From positions 8,101-72,100 of the forward strand of contig CAZHEF010000006.1 in assembly GCA_964531645.1 (NCBI GenBank): 64,000 nt of DNA, given 5' to 3'. How positions within the stretch are numbered: the first letter of the stretch is position 1; each line of letters starts with the position of its first letter. Positions 46,295 to 55,524 of this stretch are shown one piece after another. A model generated the notes under the pieces. It worked only from the letters and a program-made list of their open reading frames with translations, made no database searches and was not told the origin of the DNA. The stretch comes from JBBIMS01 sp964531645 (GTDB lineage: Bacteria > Acidobacteriota > Aminicenantia > JBFLYD01 > JBBIMS01). The position numbers and the translations under genes were made by a program.

Positions 46295-47881
46295 CTAAAA
46301 CTCCTGATTCTTGAGGATGAAATCTATAAAAGATTCCATTTCTACAGTTCCCTGTTTTACTTTCTCCATTGCAAAATCTGCAATTTTCGATTTGACGAGC
46401 AAAATATTTTCAGGAGTGTCTTTGCTTGTAGGTATGAAGTCAAAGATAAAAGTGAAAGGGCTTACCTCCCCGGTGCAAATGTAACATCCTTTATTTATTC
46501 TAAGATTGCCCTGTAACCCGATATCTTTTAACTCGTCAGGAACTTCGATTTCTTCGCTACAATTGGGGCATACCTTTTTGAAAACTCTTAAGATTAAAAT
46601 TCCATTTATTACACCCGCTTTAATTGCTGGTATTAACTTTGCTTCCCTTAAAAAGCTTTGAAGCTCATCAAGCCTTTCGAAGGGGGGTTTTACTAAAAGG
46701 AATGTTCTTGACGCATGAACAATAGATGATTTTAAGTCTTTCTTATCCTCAAGTTCCATAAATATAATTTCTGGCTGAACTTCTAATGCTCTACTAAAAT
46801 TTCTTAAAAAGAGATTTGATTCATACTGGATTTGATGAATGAATGGAAGAAAGGAGAGAATTTCTTTCTCAAGAGAGACAATTTTCTTTAATTTGTATTC
46901 CTTTCTCAGGAAGAAAAGGAGCTCGTATAAGAATGCCTTCTCAAGCGAGCTCTCTCCTGAAAGGACAAATATAACACCCTTTTTATTTTTAATTAGCTCC
47001 TCAATGACTTGAAGGGAGGCTTTGACAGGTTTGATAGCTTCAGTAAATTCAGTAGAAATTAAAGAGGGATCCCAGATTTCAAGACTTAGAATCGACGAGT
47101 TCGCACCAGGGAAATTGACTATATTAAGATAAAGATACTTGTTCTTCATGAGAACCTTTGTCCTCCTGGAAAAGGGAGCGGAGAAATCTCTGAAATGGAT
47201 ATTAGCATAGAAGGCTACCTTCTTTATTATGAGATTGTAAGTTGATTCCTGAAGGGATGCTATTCTTTCAATCCCTTTTTCTCCATTTATCCAGACCTCC
47301 ACACCATCTTCATTTTTAATAAAATCCATCCTTCTTGCTCTTTTCTTAACGGCTTCCGCAATTATAGACCTCAGCCAATCTTCCGCAGGAGAAGATGCTG
47401 TTAGAGAACCTATTTTTAAGGGAATTACCCCCCTTCTTTCATCCAGAACAGTAAGAATTTTATCCATGATTTCTACTTCTCCATAGTGTCTGGCAATTGC
47501 TTCTTTAATCGGTTTTATTGGGAGATATACAGGTTTTATTTTTGAATCGATTAACTCCTCGATAGCTCTTAGAATCTTGGAGGAAGTATTAAAGGGGACT
47601 CCAACAACCACTCTTTCATACTCTTTTCTCAGCGGAACGATTCCGTAAGAGGAGGCGATTTCCTTAGGTATCAGGGGAATTAATGATTTATCAACATGAA
47701 TTTCACCACCTTCATAAAAGCCCAGCCCGATCTCATCCTCAATAATCTTGAGAAATTGCAAAACATTGAATCTCTTTTCTTCGAATAAAGTTGAAAGAAG
47801 GGGAAAGTCCTCTTCCTTAGAATCTTTCAACCACGGAAAGACTCTGTAGAAAGCTTCTAAAAAGCCTTTTTTTAAACTCAC
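46295..47881 (-). CDS. Degenerate PilB/GspE-family protein (probable pseudo-ATPase)
   Basis: 528 residues laid out like a type II secretion/type IV pilus ATPase. The N-terminal MshEN/GspE-N part (about 25-135) has FNVLQFLKIIEDEIGLGFYE and YGIVPLRKEYERVVVGVPFN. The ATPase region follows, but where PilB has GPTGSGKST this protein has VLSGESSLEKAF, the Asp box and the Walker B GEIRD are replaced (IIFMELEDKKDL), and the His box is gone (LLVKPPF). The C-terminal zinc-binding Cys are kept (CPNC and CYIC). Nucleotide hydrolysis is therefore unlikely; a structural or c-di-GMP-sensing role through the MshEN part is possible. It overlaps the SPOR gene by four bases. Confidence 0.72.
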   Translation of the reverse strand: MSLKKGFLEAFYRVFPWLKDSKEEDFPLLSTLFEEKRFNVLQFLKIIEDEIGLGFYEGGEIHVDKSLIPLIPKEIASSYGIVPLRKEYERVVVGVPFNTSSKILRAIEELIDSKIKPVYLPIKPIKEAIARHYGEVEIMDKILTVLDERRGVIPLKIGSLTASSPAEDWLRSIIAEAVKKRARRMDFIKNEDGVEVWINGEKGIERIASLQESTYNLIIKKVAFYANIHFRDFSAPFSRRTKVLMKNKYLYLNIVNFPGANSSILSLEIWDPSLISTEFTEAIKPVKASLQVIEELIKNKKGVIFVLSGESSLEKAFLYELLFFLRKEYKLKKIVSLEKEILSFLPFIHQIQYESNLFLRNFSRALEVQPEIIFMELEDKKDLKSSIVHASRTFLLVKPPFERLDELQSFLREAKLIPAIKAGVINGILILRVFKKVCPNCSEEIEVPDELKDIGLQGNLRINKGCYICTGEVSPFTFIFDFIPTSKDTPENILLVKSKIADFAMEKVKQGTVEMESFIDFILKNQEF

Positions 47882-48378
47882 CTTCCCTCTTCACTCACAA
47901 TAAAGTAACTTTCTTTGCCTATCTGTTTTAATTTTCCAAGAACTTCTTTAGCTTCCTCAATTTTTAAGTATGGACCCACTCTAACCCTGTAAACATTTGC
48001 CTTATCTTGGGAAGATGGGGGAACGACCTTAACAGTGTAATTCTTCTCCTTGAATTTTTCTGCAAAAGCTTGAGCGGAGGATTCGGATGAAAATGCACCA
48101 ACCTGAATAAAATAGAATTTTGGACCAGTAATACCCTCCCTGGAAGGAGTCTCTCCCTTTTCCCCCATCTTGAGAACCCCTTTCTCAGGTTCTATCTCCT
48201 TTACCACAACTGGCGGAAGTTCTTCCTCTGTGATTTTGGCTGAAGTAACCCTCTGCCTTTTTCCCACTGAAATTCCAAGGACAAAAACCACACTCATCAA
48301 AATCACAAGAAGTAAAAGAATTATGAGAATCTGAGAAGATGTAAAAACTACTTCCCTATCAGATCTCCTATCTGCCAT
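47878..48378 (-). CDS. Membrane-anchored SPOR-domain protein
   Basis: 166 residues: short basic cytoplasmic tail, one membrane helix (about 16-38), a periplasmic linker and a C-terminal SPOR domain (about 88-162: FYFIQVGAFSSESSAQAFAE, YRVRVGPYLKIEEAKEVL). SPOR domains bind denuded septal glycan, so division-site location is likely. It lies between the SPFH gene (nine bases) and the PilB-like gene (overlap). Confidence 0.88.
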   Translation of the reverse strand: MADRRSDREVVFTSSQILIILLLLVILMSVVFVLGISVGKRQRVTSAKITEEELPPVVVKEIEPEKGVLKMGEKGETPSREGITGPKFYFIQVGAFSSESSAQAFAEKFKEKNYTVKVVPPSSQDKANVYRVRVGPYLKIEEAKEVLGKLKQIGKESYFIVSEEGR

Positions 48379-48387
48379 GGCGTTAAA

Positions 48388-49134
48388 TTATTCTTTCGTG
48401 AAAAGAGCTTTGAGAAATTCTATTGGAACAGGGAATATAATTGTCGAGTTTTTCTCTGTTGCAATCTCTGTCAATGTCTGGAGATAACGGAGCTGAACAG
48501 TAATAGGGTTCTTTATCAAAGTATCTGCTGCATCCTTTAACTTCTCGGAAGCCATTAATTCTCCCTCTGCATGTATTACTTTAGCTCTTCTTTCTCTTTC
48601 TGCCTCTGCCTGTTTTGCAATTGCTCTCACCATTTCAGCAGGAAGATCCACATGCTTTATTTCAACAGCCTGAACCTTTACACCCCACGGGTCTGTATGC
48701 TTATCTATTATCTCCTGAAGTTTTATGTTAAGCTTTTCCCTTTCTGCAAGGAGCTCATCCAGCTCAACCTGTCCAAGGACAGACCTTAAAGTTGTCTGGG
48801 AAATCTGAGAAGTTGCGTACAGATAATCGTGCACAGCGGTAACAGCAAGATTTGGGTTAACAACTCGAAAATAGACAACTGCATTGACTTTAACAGAAAC
48901 ATTGTCCCTTGTTATTAAATCCTGGGCGGGAACATCAAGAACAATTGTTCTCAGAGAAACTCTGACCATTTTATCTATGGGTGCGAATACAAGAATCAGT
49001 CCAGGGCCCTTAGGTTTTGGTAACAATCTTCCGAGTCTGAAAATTACCCCTCTTTCATACTCTCTCAAAACCTTAACCCAGCTGAAGAGGAGCATTAAAA
49101 TCACTGCCAAAATTACATACAAAGTAGATGTCAT
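48388..49134 (-). CDS. SPFH/Band 7 (slipin/stomatin-type) membrane protein
   Basis: 248 residues with an N-terminal membrane segment and SPFH domain (REYERGVIFRLGRLLPKPKG, DVPAQDLITRDNVSVKVNAV, LRSVLGQVELDELLAEREKL). An Ala/Glu-rich helix follows (AEAERERRAKVIHAEGE). It organises membrane microdomains or protease complexes. The nfeD gene directly before it is the standard genomic partner. Confidence 0.93.
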   Translation of the reverse strand: MTSTLYVILAVILMLLFSWVKVLREYERGVIFRLGRLLPKPKGPGLILVFAPIDKMVRVSLRTIVLDVPAQDLITRDNVSVKVNAVVYFRVVNPNLAVTAVHDYLYATSQISQTTLRSVLGQVELDELLAEREKLNIKLQEIIDKHTDPWGVKVQAVEIKHVDLPAEMVRAIAKQAEAERERRAKVIHAEGELMASEKLKDAADTLIKNPITVQLRYLQTLTEIATEKNSTIIFPVPIEFLKALFTKE

Positions 49135-49158
49135 CTTTCCTCCTTTTTATTTTTTAGT

Positions 49159-50445
49159 TTACTCAGTCTCTTTAATTAACTCAACCTCAAGTTTAAGACC
49201 TGTCACCTTTACAACTTTCACTCTTGCTCCCTTGGGAATGTTTGTAGAGGAGTGGGCATCCCAGAGCTCTCCCTGAATAAAAACTTTACCTTTTGGTGAA
49301 ATATCTGTTATTGCCTCTCCCTCCATTCCTAAAAGCCCTTCTGCTCCTGTTGCGACTTTGTGGGTATGAGCTTTCAGGGAGATATAAAGGAAGAATAAGA
49401 AGAGGAGTCCAAAAATTATTGAAACTGGTATAACCACTGAAAGGTCAGGTTTTAAACCTGGTATTGTTGAATTAAATAGCATCATTGATCCAAAAATCAT
49501 TGATATTATACCTCCAATTCCAAGAATTCCAAATCCCTGAACCTTAACCTCTGCTATAAAAAGCCCTATGGCGAGAAGGATTAAAAGAAGACCAACATAG
49601 TTAACAGGAAGGATTTGAAGGGCGAAGAAAGCAAGAAGGAGGGATATTGCTCCAAGAACTCCTGGTAGTATTGCTCCTGGATTGCTCAGTTCAAAATAAA
49701 GTCCGAGCAATCCAAGCATCATCAAAATCAAAGCAATGTTGGGATTTGCAACCTCAGAGAGAATTTTCTGCCTCCAGTTCATTTTAATTTCTTCTATGCT
49801 TTCTCCTTTCAATTGTAAAACCACCTCTTTCTGGTCAAATCTTTTAATCTTCTTTCCATCGAGATTTTCGATTAATTCATCAATGTCTGAAGCAACAAGT
49901 TCAATCAATCCTCCTTTGATGGCATCGGTCTCGCTGTAAGAAAGGCTTCTCAAAACGGCGTCCACAGCCATCGAAGTATTCCTCCCCCTCCTTTCTGCAA
50001 GGGATTTGGCAAAAGCTGAAGCATCTTGGGCTGCCTTTTCTTCCATTGTTTTATCAGGTTTTTCTCCTCCAACTGGAATAGAGACAGGATGAGCTGCGCC
50101 AATTGATGTTCCCGGTGACATCACTGCTATATCAGCAGAAATTGTTATGAAAAAACCAGCTGATCCAGCTCTTCCTCCCTGAGGGTAAACCCAGACAGCC
50201 ACAGGAACTTTTGAACTCAAAATCTTCTTTATAATTTCCCTCATTGAAGAGTCGAGTCCTCCAGGTGTATCAAGTTTAATTAAAAACAGAGAAGCATTTG
50301 CTCTTTCTGCTTTACTTATGGAATTTATTATGTATTCTGCAGACACAGGATGTATTGCTGTATTAACTTCGATTGTAATTATTGACGAAAATCCTGGGGC
50401 TAATAGCCAAAAAAAGAATATAGTTAAAACAATCTTTTTTCTCAT
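49159..50445 (-). CDS. nfeD: NfeD-family membrane serine protease, long form
   Basis: Signal peptide (to about 22), a ClpP-like serine protease domain (about 25-200) with Ser in GRAGSAGFFI and the candidate Lys in AFAKSLAERRGRN, four membrane helices (about 235-365), and a C-terminal OB-fold NfeD domain (about 375-428, GEAITDISPKGKVFIQGELW). This is the NfeD1b/STOPP type that pairs with SPFH proteins and cleaves hydrophobic substrates. Length 428. Confidence 0.93.
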   Translation of the reverse strand: MRKKIVLTIFFFWLLAPGFSSIITIEVNTAIHPVSAEYIINSISKAERANASLFLIKLDTPGGLDSSMREIIKKILSSKVPVAVWVYPQGGRAGSAGFFITISADIAVMSPGTSIGAAHPVSIPVGGEKPDKTMEEKAAQDASAFAKSLAERRGRNTSMAVDAVLRSLSYSETDAIKGGLIELVASDIDELIENLDGKKIKRFDQKEVVLQLKGESIEEIKMNWRQKILSEVANPNIALILMMLGLLGLYFELSNPGAILPGVLGAISLLLAFFALQILPVNYVGLLLILLAIGLFIAEVKVQGFGILGIGGIISMIFGSMMLFNSTIPGLKPDLSVVIPVSIIFGLLFLFFLYISLKAHTHKVATGAEGLLGMEGEAITDISPKGKVFIQGELWDAHSSTNIPKGARVKVVKVTGLKLEVELIKETE

Positions 50446-50463
50446 TTTCCAGCTTCCTTATTT

Positions 50464-50492
50464 ATTAAATCATCAAATTATATTGTAGTCAA
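50464..50492 (-). promoter_or_regulatory. Promoter of the nfeD operon
   Basis: Minus strand TTGACT (50487-50492), 17-base spacer, TTTAAT (50464-50469), 18 bases before the ATG. Confidence 0.5.
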
Positions 50493-50620
50493 GCGAAGCT
50501 TTTAAATAAATCAAGTGATTTGTAGATGTTTGGACATTCTAATTTTTAAAATTTAAGATGCTTTGAATTGTTCTGGGGGAACTTTTCTCATTTTATAAGC
50601 GTTTTAATTAATATAAAACG

Positions 50621-50636
50621 GCGAGAAAAGCGAGAC
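50621..50636 (-). repeat. Dispersed GCGAGA repeat, copy 4
   Basis: GCGAGAAAAGCGAGAC followed by ATGCAAG, the reverse complement of the core and CTTGCAT flank seen at copy 3. Confidence 0.6.
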
Positions 50637-50779
50637 ATGCAAGAAAGGTTAAATAAATTACTAATTGAATATTTCGGCTTGCGAATTGGAAGAGGGGAAG
50701 CCAAAATTTCTAAAAGCGTTAAACCCGAACAATTTGCAATGAAGTTTAATTTTGGAAAAATAGAATTTAAGGAGGCTTT

Positions 50780-53416
50780 ATGAGAGTTCTCTTTTCACTT
50801 ACCCTAATTCTTTTGCTTCCTTTAATGCTTTTTGCTATTCCCGATAAGAAAATTGAAAAAATTATTCAGGCAAAAAAAGTTAATGAGAGAATTATAATTG
50901 ACGGAGTTTTAGATGAAAATGTCTGGAATGGAAATGGCTATTCAGATTTTGTCCAGTCAGACCCTATTGATGGAGGAGAGCCCACAGAAAAGACAGAGGT
51001 CTGGATTGCTTATGATGAAAGTTCTCTCTATCTTGGTGCTCGTCTTTACGATTCCCAGCCCGACAAGATTGTTAGCAGATTGGTCAGAAGGGATGAGATT
51101 GTCGATTCAGATTATTTCTCTTTTGCAGTTGATCCATATTTTGACAGAATGAGCGGATTTCTTTTCGTCGTGAATCCTTCAGGTTCAATTGCTGATGCAA
51201 TTCTTTACAATGATGGATGGAAAGATTACACATGGGATGGGATATGGGAGTGGGAGACGAGGAGGGATGAAAAAGGGTGGTGCGTAGAGATAAAGATTCC
51301 TTTTAATCAACTTCGTTTTCCCCAAAAAGATGTTTATACATGGGGTGTTAATTTTCATCGGTTCATTAAGAGAAAAAATGAAAAGAATGATTTTGTATGG
51401 ATTCCCAAAGAGGAGAGGGGATATGTTTCTCATTTTGCGAAATTGGTTGGAATAGAGAATATAAAACCCGGAAGACTCATAGACCTTTTCCCCTATTCTG
51501 TTGGAAATTTGAATTTTTACCCATCAGAAGAAGGGAATCCCTTCAGAAAAGGAAAGGATATTTTTGGAGACACAGGAGTTGACCTGAAAATTGGATTGAA
51601 AAGTAATTTAACTCTGGATGCTACAATAAATCCTGACTTTGGTCAGGTGGAGGTTGACCCCGCAGTGATTAACCTTACTGCCTTTGAAACTTACTTCCAG
51701 GAGAAAAGACTATTCTTTATAGAAGGTTCAAATATATTTGATTTTGGTTATGGAGGAGCAACTAACTACTCTTCTTTCAACTGGGGAAGTCCTTCTTTCT
51801 TTTACAGCAGAAGAATCGGAAGAGCTCCTCAGGGTTATGTAATTGGAGAAAATGTGAAAATACCAGATAGAACTACAATTCTTGGAGCTTTCAAGTTAAC
51901 GGGAAAAACTTCAGGCTGGAATATTGGATTTATAAATGCTTTCACAGCAAGGGAATATGCAGAAATAGATTCCAATGGAACAAGAGCAAAGGAAGAGATA
52001 GAACCATTCTCCTATTATGGAGTTTTCAGAACCCAGAAGGAATTTAATGAAGGGAAACAGGGATTTGGAGTTATTGCAACTTCTGTTATAAGAGATTTAA
52101 GGACAGAAAACCTGAGTTCAATTTTAAATAAGAGAGCATTTTGTCTGGGATTTGATGGATGGACATTTTTAGATAAAGAAAAGACATGGATTATTACAGG
52201 TTGGATAGGCGGAAGTTCTGTAGAAGGGAGTAAAGAAGATATTTTAAGACTTCAGAAAACTCCACAGCATTATTTTCAGAGACCTGATGCTGAACATGTC
52301 CAGCTGGATGAAAATGCTACTTCCTTAAATGGTTGGGCGGGAAGAGTGATGATAAATAAAGAAAGAGGAAATTTTATTTTCAATTCTGCAGTTGGAACAA
52401 TTTCACCAGGTTTCGATTCCAATGACCTTGGATTTCAGTGGAGCGGAGATATAATAAATGCTAATGTTCTTTTCGGTTATGCATGGTTTAAACCAGGGAA
52501 ATTATTCAGGCAATGGATGATAGCAACTGCCACTTTCAGAAATTACGATTTTGGATGGAACAGAATTGGAGAGGGATATTTTTTATTTGCAGATACCCAA
52601 TTTCTTAATTACTGGGGATTGGACATTATGACTGGATATTTTCCCAGTTCCCTGGATAGAGACCTTACAAGAGGAGGGCCCCTATCTATAAGTCCAGCGG
52701 GATGGTGGACTTCACTTGACATTTCCACTGACAGCAGGAAACCCATTGTTCTTTTCCTGAACCTTAAATTCTCAAAAACAGAAGCGGGTGATAATTCAAA
52801 TGAAATGAGTATATCTCTCAGGTGGAAACCAAAGAGTAATCTATCCATATCCTTTAGACCTGGATATAAGCTCCGGCATTCAACTTCTCAGTGGGTAGAG
52901 AAGGTTGAGGATCCATTTATGAAAGAGACCTATGGGAGCAGATATATCTTTGCTGATCTAAATTCAAAAACTCTTTCAAGTGAGATAAGAGTTAACTGGA
53001 CATTCAACCCAAAATTAACATTTCAACTCTACCTCCAGCCATTTTTTGCAATAGGAAAGTATTCAAAATTTAAAGAACTTGCAAAGCCGAGGACATATGA
53101 TTTCAATGCCTTTGGGAAGGGAGTCTCAACAATTACTTTTGGAGACGATCTGTACACTGTTGATCCCGATGGATATGGAGAAGCTCCTTCATTCTCCTTC
53201 TACAATCCTGATTTCAATTTCAAATCTTTAAGGGGAACTGCAGTTCTAAGATGGGAATATCTTCCAGGTTCGATCCTTTATTTTGTCTGGACACAGACTC
53301 GAGCAGATTACGCCTATCCAGGAGATTTCAGTTTCAGAAGAGATTTTAACATTCTTTTTAATACACCCGCTGACAACATTTTCCTTATCAAGATTGTCTA
53401 CAGGCTTCCCATTTAG
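50780..53416 (+). CDS. DUF5916 outer-membrane protein with N-terminal carbohydrate-binding-like domain
   Basis: 878-residue exported protein. Signal peptide (1-19, LILLLPLMLFA). A CBM9-like beta sandwich (about 30-220: IIIDGVLDENVWNGNGYSDF, TEVWIAYDESSLYLGARLYD, WCVEIKIPFNQLRFP) is followed by a DUF5916 region rich in alternating aromatic strands (about 230-878) ending NIFLIKIVYRLPI, the look of an outer-membrane barrel. FGQVEVDPAVINLTAFETYF and EKRLFFIEG are recurrent DUF5916 signatures. AAGGAGG precedes the ATG. Substrate unknown; uptake or surface binding of glycans or peptides is inferred only from fold and neighbours. Confidence 0.85.
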   Translation: MRVLFSLTLILLLPLMLFAIPDKKIEKIIQAKKVNERIIIDGVLDENVWNGNGYSDFVQSDPIDGGEPTEKTEVWIAYDESSLYLGARLYDSQPDKIVSRLVRRDEIVDSDYFSFAVDPYFDRMSGFLFVVNPSGSIADAILYNDGWKDYTWDGIWEWETRRDEKGWCVEIKIPFNQLRFPQKDVYTWGVNFHRFIKRKNEKNDFVWIPKEERGYVSHFAKLVGIENIKPGRLIDLFPYSVGNLNFYPSEEGNPFRKGKDIFGDTGVDLKIGLKSNLTLDATINPDFGQVEVDPAVINLTAFETYFQEKRLFFIEGSNIFDFGYGGATNYSSFNWGSPSFFYSRRIGRAPQGYVIGENVKIPDRTTILGAFKLTGKTSGWNIGFINAFTAREYAEIDSNGTRAKEEIEPFSYYGVFRTQKEFNEGKQGFGVIATSVIRDLRTENLSSILNKRAFCLGFDGWTFLDKEKTWIITGWIGGSSVEGSKEDILRLQKTPQHYFQRPDAEHVQLDENATSLNGWAGRVMINKERGNFIFNSAVGTISPGFDSNDLGFQWSGDIINANVLFGYAWFKPGKLFRQWMIATATFRNYDFGWNRIGEGYFLFADTQFLNYWGLDIMTGYFPSSLDRDLTRGGPLSISPAGWWTSLDISTDSRKPIVLFLNLKFSKTEAGDNSNEMSISLRWKPKSNLSISFRPGYKLRHSTSQWVEKVEDPFMKETYGSRYIFADLNSKTLSSEIRVNWTFNPKLTFQLYLQPFFAIGKYSKFKELAKPRTYDFNAFGKGVSTITFGDDLYTVDPDGYGEAPSFSFYNPDFNFKSLRGTAVLRWEYLPGSILYFVWTQTRADYAYPGDFSFRRDFNILFNTPADNIFLIKIVYRLPI

Positions 53417-53498
53417 AAAATTTGCTCTTCTTGTAAAGTGTGGCAAAGAAAAGTAAAATTAAACTTAATTTCTACTCCTTATAAAGAAAGGAGCAAAG

Positions 53499-54839
53499 AT
53501 GAAAGAGAGGAAAGGATTTCCTGCAACTTTCTGGGTTGCAAACACAATTGAGCTTCTCGAAAGGGGTGCTTACTATGCGGTTGCCTCCTTTGTTGTAATT
53601 TATTTCCATGAAGTTCTGGGCATGGCGCCTACAAAAGCAACTTTCCTGAACGGAACGATACTCTGGGGGCTTCTATATTTTCTTCCTCCTTTAAGTGGAA
53701 CCATTGCAGACAGATTTGGCTTTAAAAAATCTCTTTCCTTTACATTCCTTCTCCTTTTCCTTGGTTATCTCGTTGTGGGAAATGTTCAAAGTTTATGGTC
53801 AAAACTTGCTGGTAGTGAAAATGTTGATTACACAATTCCAGTTTTAATAGGGATTCTTCTCATAGGTATAGGAGGTTCATTTGTCAAACCATGCATTTCA
53901 GGAACTGTTCAGAAAACATCTGGTGAAAATTCTGCCCTCGGTTTTGGAATATTCTATATGACAATTAATATTGGCTCCATGTTAGGAAGAACTGTTTCTT
54001 ACTTTATAAGGACAAACTTTGGAATTCCTTCAATTTTTGCCTATGTTGCAACTTCTTTTTCTTTCGCTGGTCTTCTGACAATAATTTTTGCCTATTCTGA
54101 ACCGAAATATGCGAGTGAAAAATCCGAAGCAGGGGATAAACCGAAAACTCTCGGAGAAGCAATTATTGGACTTTTCACAGTTTTAAAGAATCTTAAATTT
54201 GTATTTTTCCTTGTGGTGATAGGTTTCTTCTGGATTATATATGTCCAGATTTACAATCTCATCCCTCTTTTCCTTCGATTCATTGAAAGGAATGCTCCGG
54301 TTGAACTTTACACAATAGTAAACCCTGTCTCCATTGTTCTTTTCCAGCTTCTTGTGACAAAGGTATCGAAAAACTGGTCTCCTTTAAAGTCAATAATGAT
54401 TGGAATAACAATTACAATTTTTGGAATGTTAATAAACATTTTTCCTTACATTACAGGGCTTGATGTATTTAAAAATATTTCAGTAGGATTAGAAATTCCA
54501 ATAGGTGGGATTTTTATGCTTATCTCCATCGCTTCCATGGCATTTGGAGAGATGTTTGCATCTCCAAGAATATATCAGTACATCGGAGCAATTGCGCCAA
54601 AAGGTAAAGAGGGGCTTTATCTCGGCTATGCAAATCTTCCCATCGCCCTTGGAACAATTTTTGGAGCTCCCCTCGGAGGATTCCTTTTCGAAAAATTTAT
54701 ATCAAGCCGCGCTCATGCTGAAATCTTCCATTCTGCTCCCCTCATGTGGGGAATAGTTGCATCTATGGGTGTTATTTCACTATCAGGAATTTATCTTTAT
54801 AATAATTTTGTCATAAAAAGAAGTAAAAATCTTTCTTAA
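53499..54839 (+). CDS. POT/PTR-family proton-dependent peptide transporter (MFS)
   Basis: Inner-membrane importer of di/tripeptides, 446 residues with 12 or more helices. FWVANTIELLERGAYYAVASF contains the E-x-x-E-R-type motif of TM1 in a variant form (ELLERG), GTIADRFGFKKSL is the MFS loop 2-3 motif, and FYMTINIGSMLGR matches the PTR2 signature F-Y-x-x-I-N-x-G. AAAGGAGC precedes the ATG. It lies 82 bases after the DUF5916 gene. Confidence 0.87.
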   Translation: MKERKGFPATFWVANTIELLERGAYYAVASFVVIYFHEVLGMAPTKATFLNGTILWGLLYFLPPLSGTIADRFGFKKSLSFTFLLLFLGYLVVGNVQSLWSKLAGSENVDYTIPVLIGILLIGIGGSFVKPCISGTVQKTSGENSALGFGIFYMTINIGSMLGRTVSYFIRTNFGIPSIFAYVATSFSFAGLLTIIFAYSEPKYASEKSEAGDKPKTLGEAIIGLFTVLKNLKFVFFLVVIGFFWIIYVQIYNLIPLFLRFIERNAPVELYTIVNPVSIVLFQLLVTKVSKNWSPLKSIMIGITITIFGMLINIFPYITGLDVFKNISVGLEIPIGGIFMLISIASMAFGEMFASPRIYQYIGAIAPKGKEGLYLGYANLPIALGTIFGAPLGGFLFEKFISSRAHAEIFHSAPLMWGIVASMGVISLSGIYLYNNFVIKRSKNLS

Positions 54840-55231
54840 AATAGTTTCTTCATGCAGGTTATATCCAATTTTTCCTGTAAAAATAAAAGGCTTCTTCTTA
54901 TGCATAGATTGCCTCCTTCTTCTCTCCTTTTATTCCTTCTCATATCCCCTGTCCCACTTTTTGAAGGCATCTCAAAACCCTCTTTGCAGAGGCTCTCATA
55001 TCCAAGACTGTAAAGCTTTTTCAGATACATCATCCTGATATAGGTTTTCACAGGGATGGATGTCCTTCCTACCTTAGAAAAAAAATGTTTCAAAAAAGGC
55101 TGGGGAAATCTCTCATCGGAAGGAATCTCATCCACTTTCTTCAGCTTACCTTTTAGAGAGAAAAGTTCCTGAGGAATAAAGGACTCAGCCAGGCTTCTCT
55201 GATTAAATTCATGATTTCTGACAGTTAACAT
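54838..55231 (-). mobile_element. Transposase relic (IS1182/IS5-like N-terminal fragment)
   Basis: Residues 1-85 of the minus-strand frame read as the start of a DUF772-type transposase: FNQRSLAESFIPQELFSLKG, then PVKTYIRMMYLKKLYSLGYE and SLCKE. After this the family sequence stops and the frame continues as unrelated residues to 54836. The DDE catalytic part is missing, so it cannot transpose. An imperfect palindrome around TTGTTTAGACAA lies just upstream. The relic abuts the POT stop. Confidence 0.65.
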
Positions 55232-55524
55232 TTTTTCCCTTATTGTCTAAACAATAGAAGATTTTGCCACAAAGGAAAGGATTTTGAAAGACCTAGGATA
55301 ACATCCGAGCCCTTTTCCTCCTGCGTTTTTCAAGGGAAACTAAGTAGACCGTTTTAGGAAGCGGGAGCCGAAGCAAATGATGCTCGAAAGCAGTTTTTAA
55401 GCTTGCTTTACTGGGACGCGTTCATTTTGACTGGGGTTGCTTTTCTATTCATACAATTCACAAATAAAAATTTTCGCTACTTTCTCCTTCTGTTTTGAGT
55501 TGTTCGCTGTCAGTAGATAGCTTT
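55232..55524. other. Unassigned 293-base gap with a GC-richer block
   Basis: Between the transposase relic and the next gene. Bases about 55310-55440 are visibly richer in G+C than other gaps and include GGGACGCGTTCATTTTGACT and a small hairpin AAAGCA...TGCTTT (about 55392-55414). No protein frame or known RNA was recognised. It may be an end of the same insertion or a REP-like sequence. Confidence 0.4.

Noticed and set aside
50568..50783. 71-codon open frame before the DUF5916 gene
   Set aside because: It spans the GCGAGA repeat copy, has no ribosome site or family resemblance, and overlaps the real gene start.
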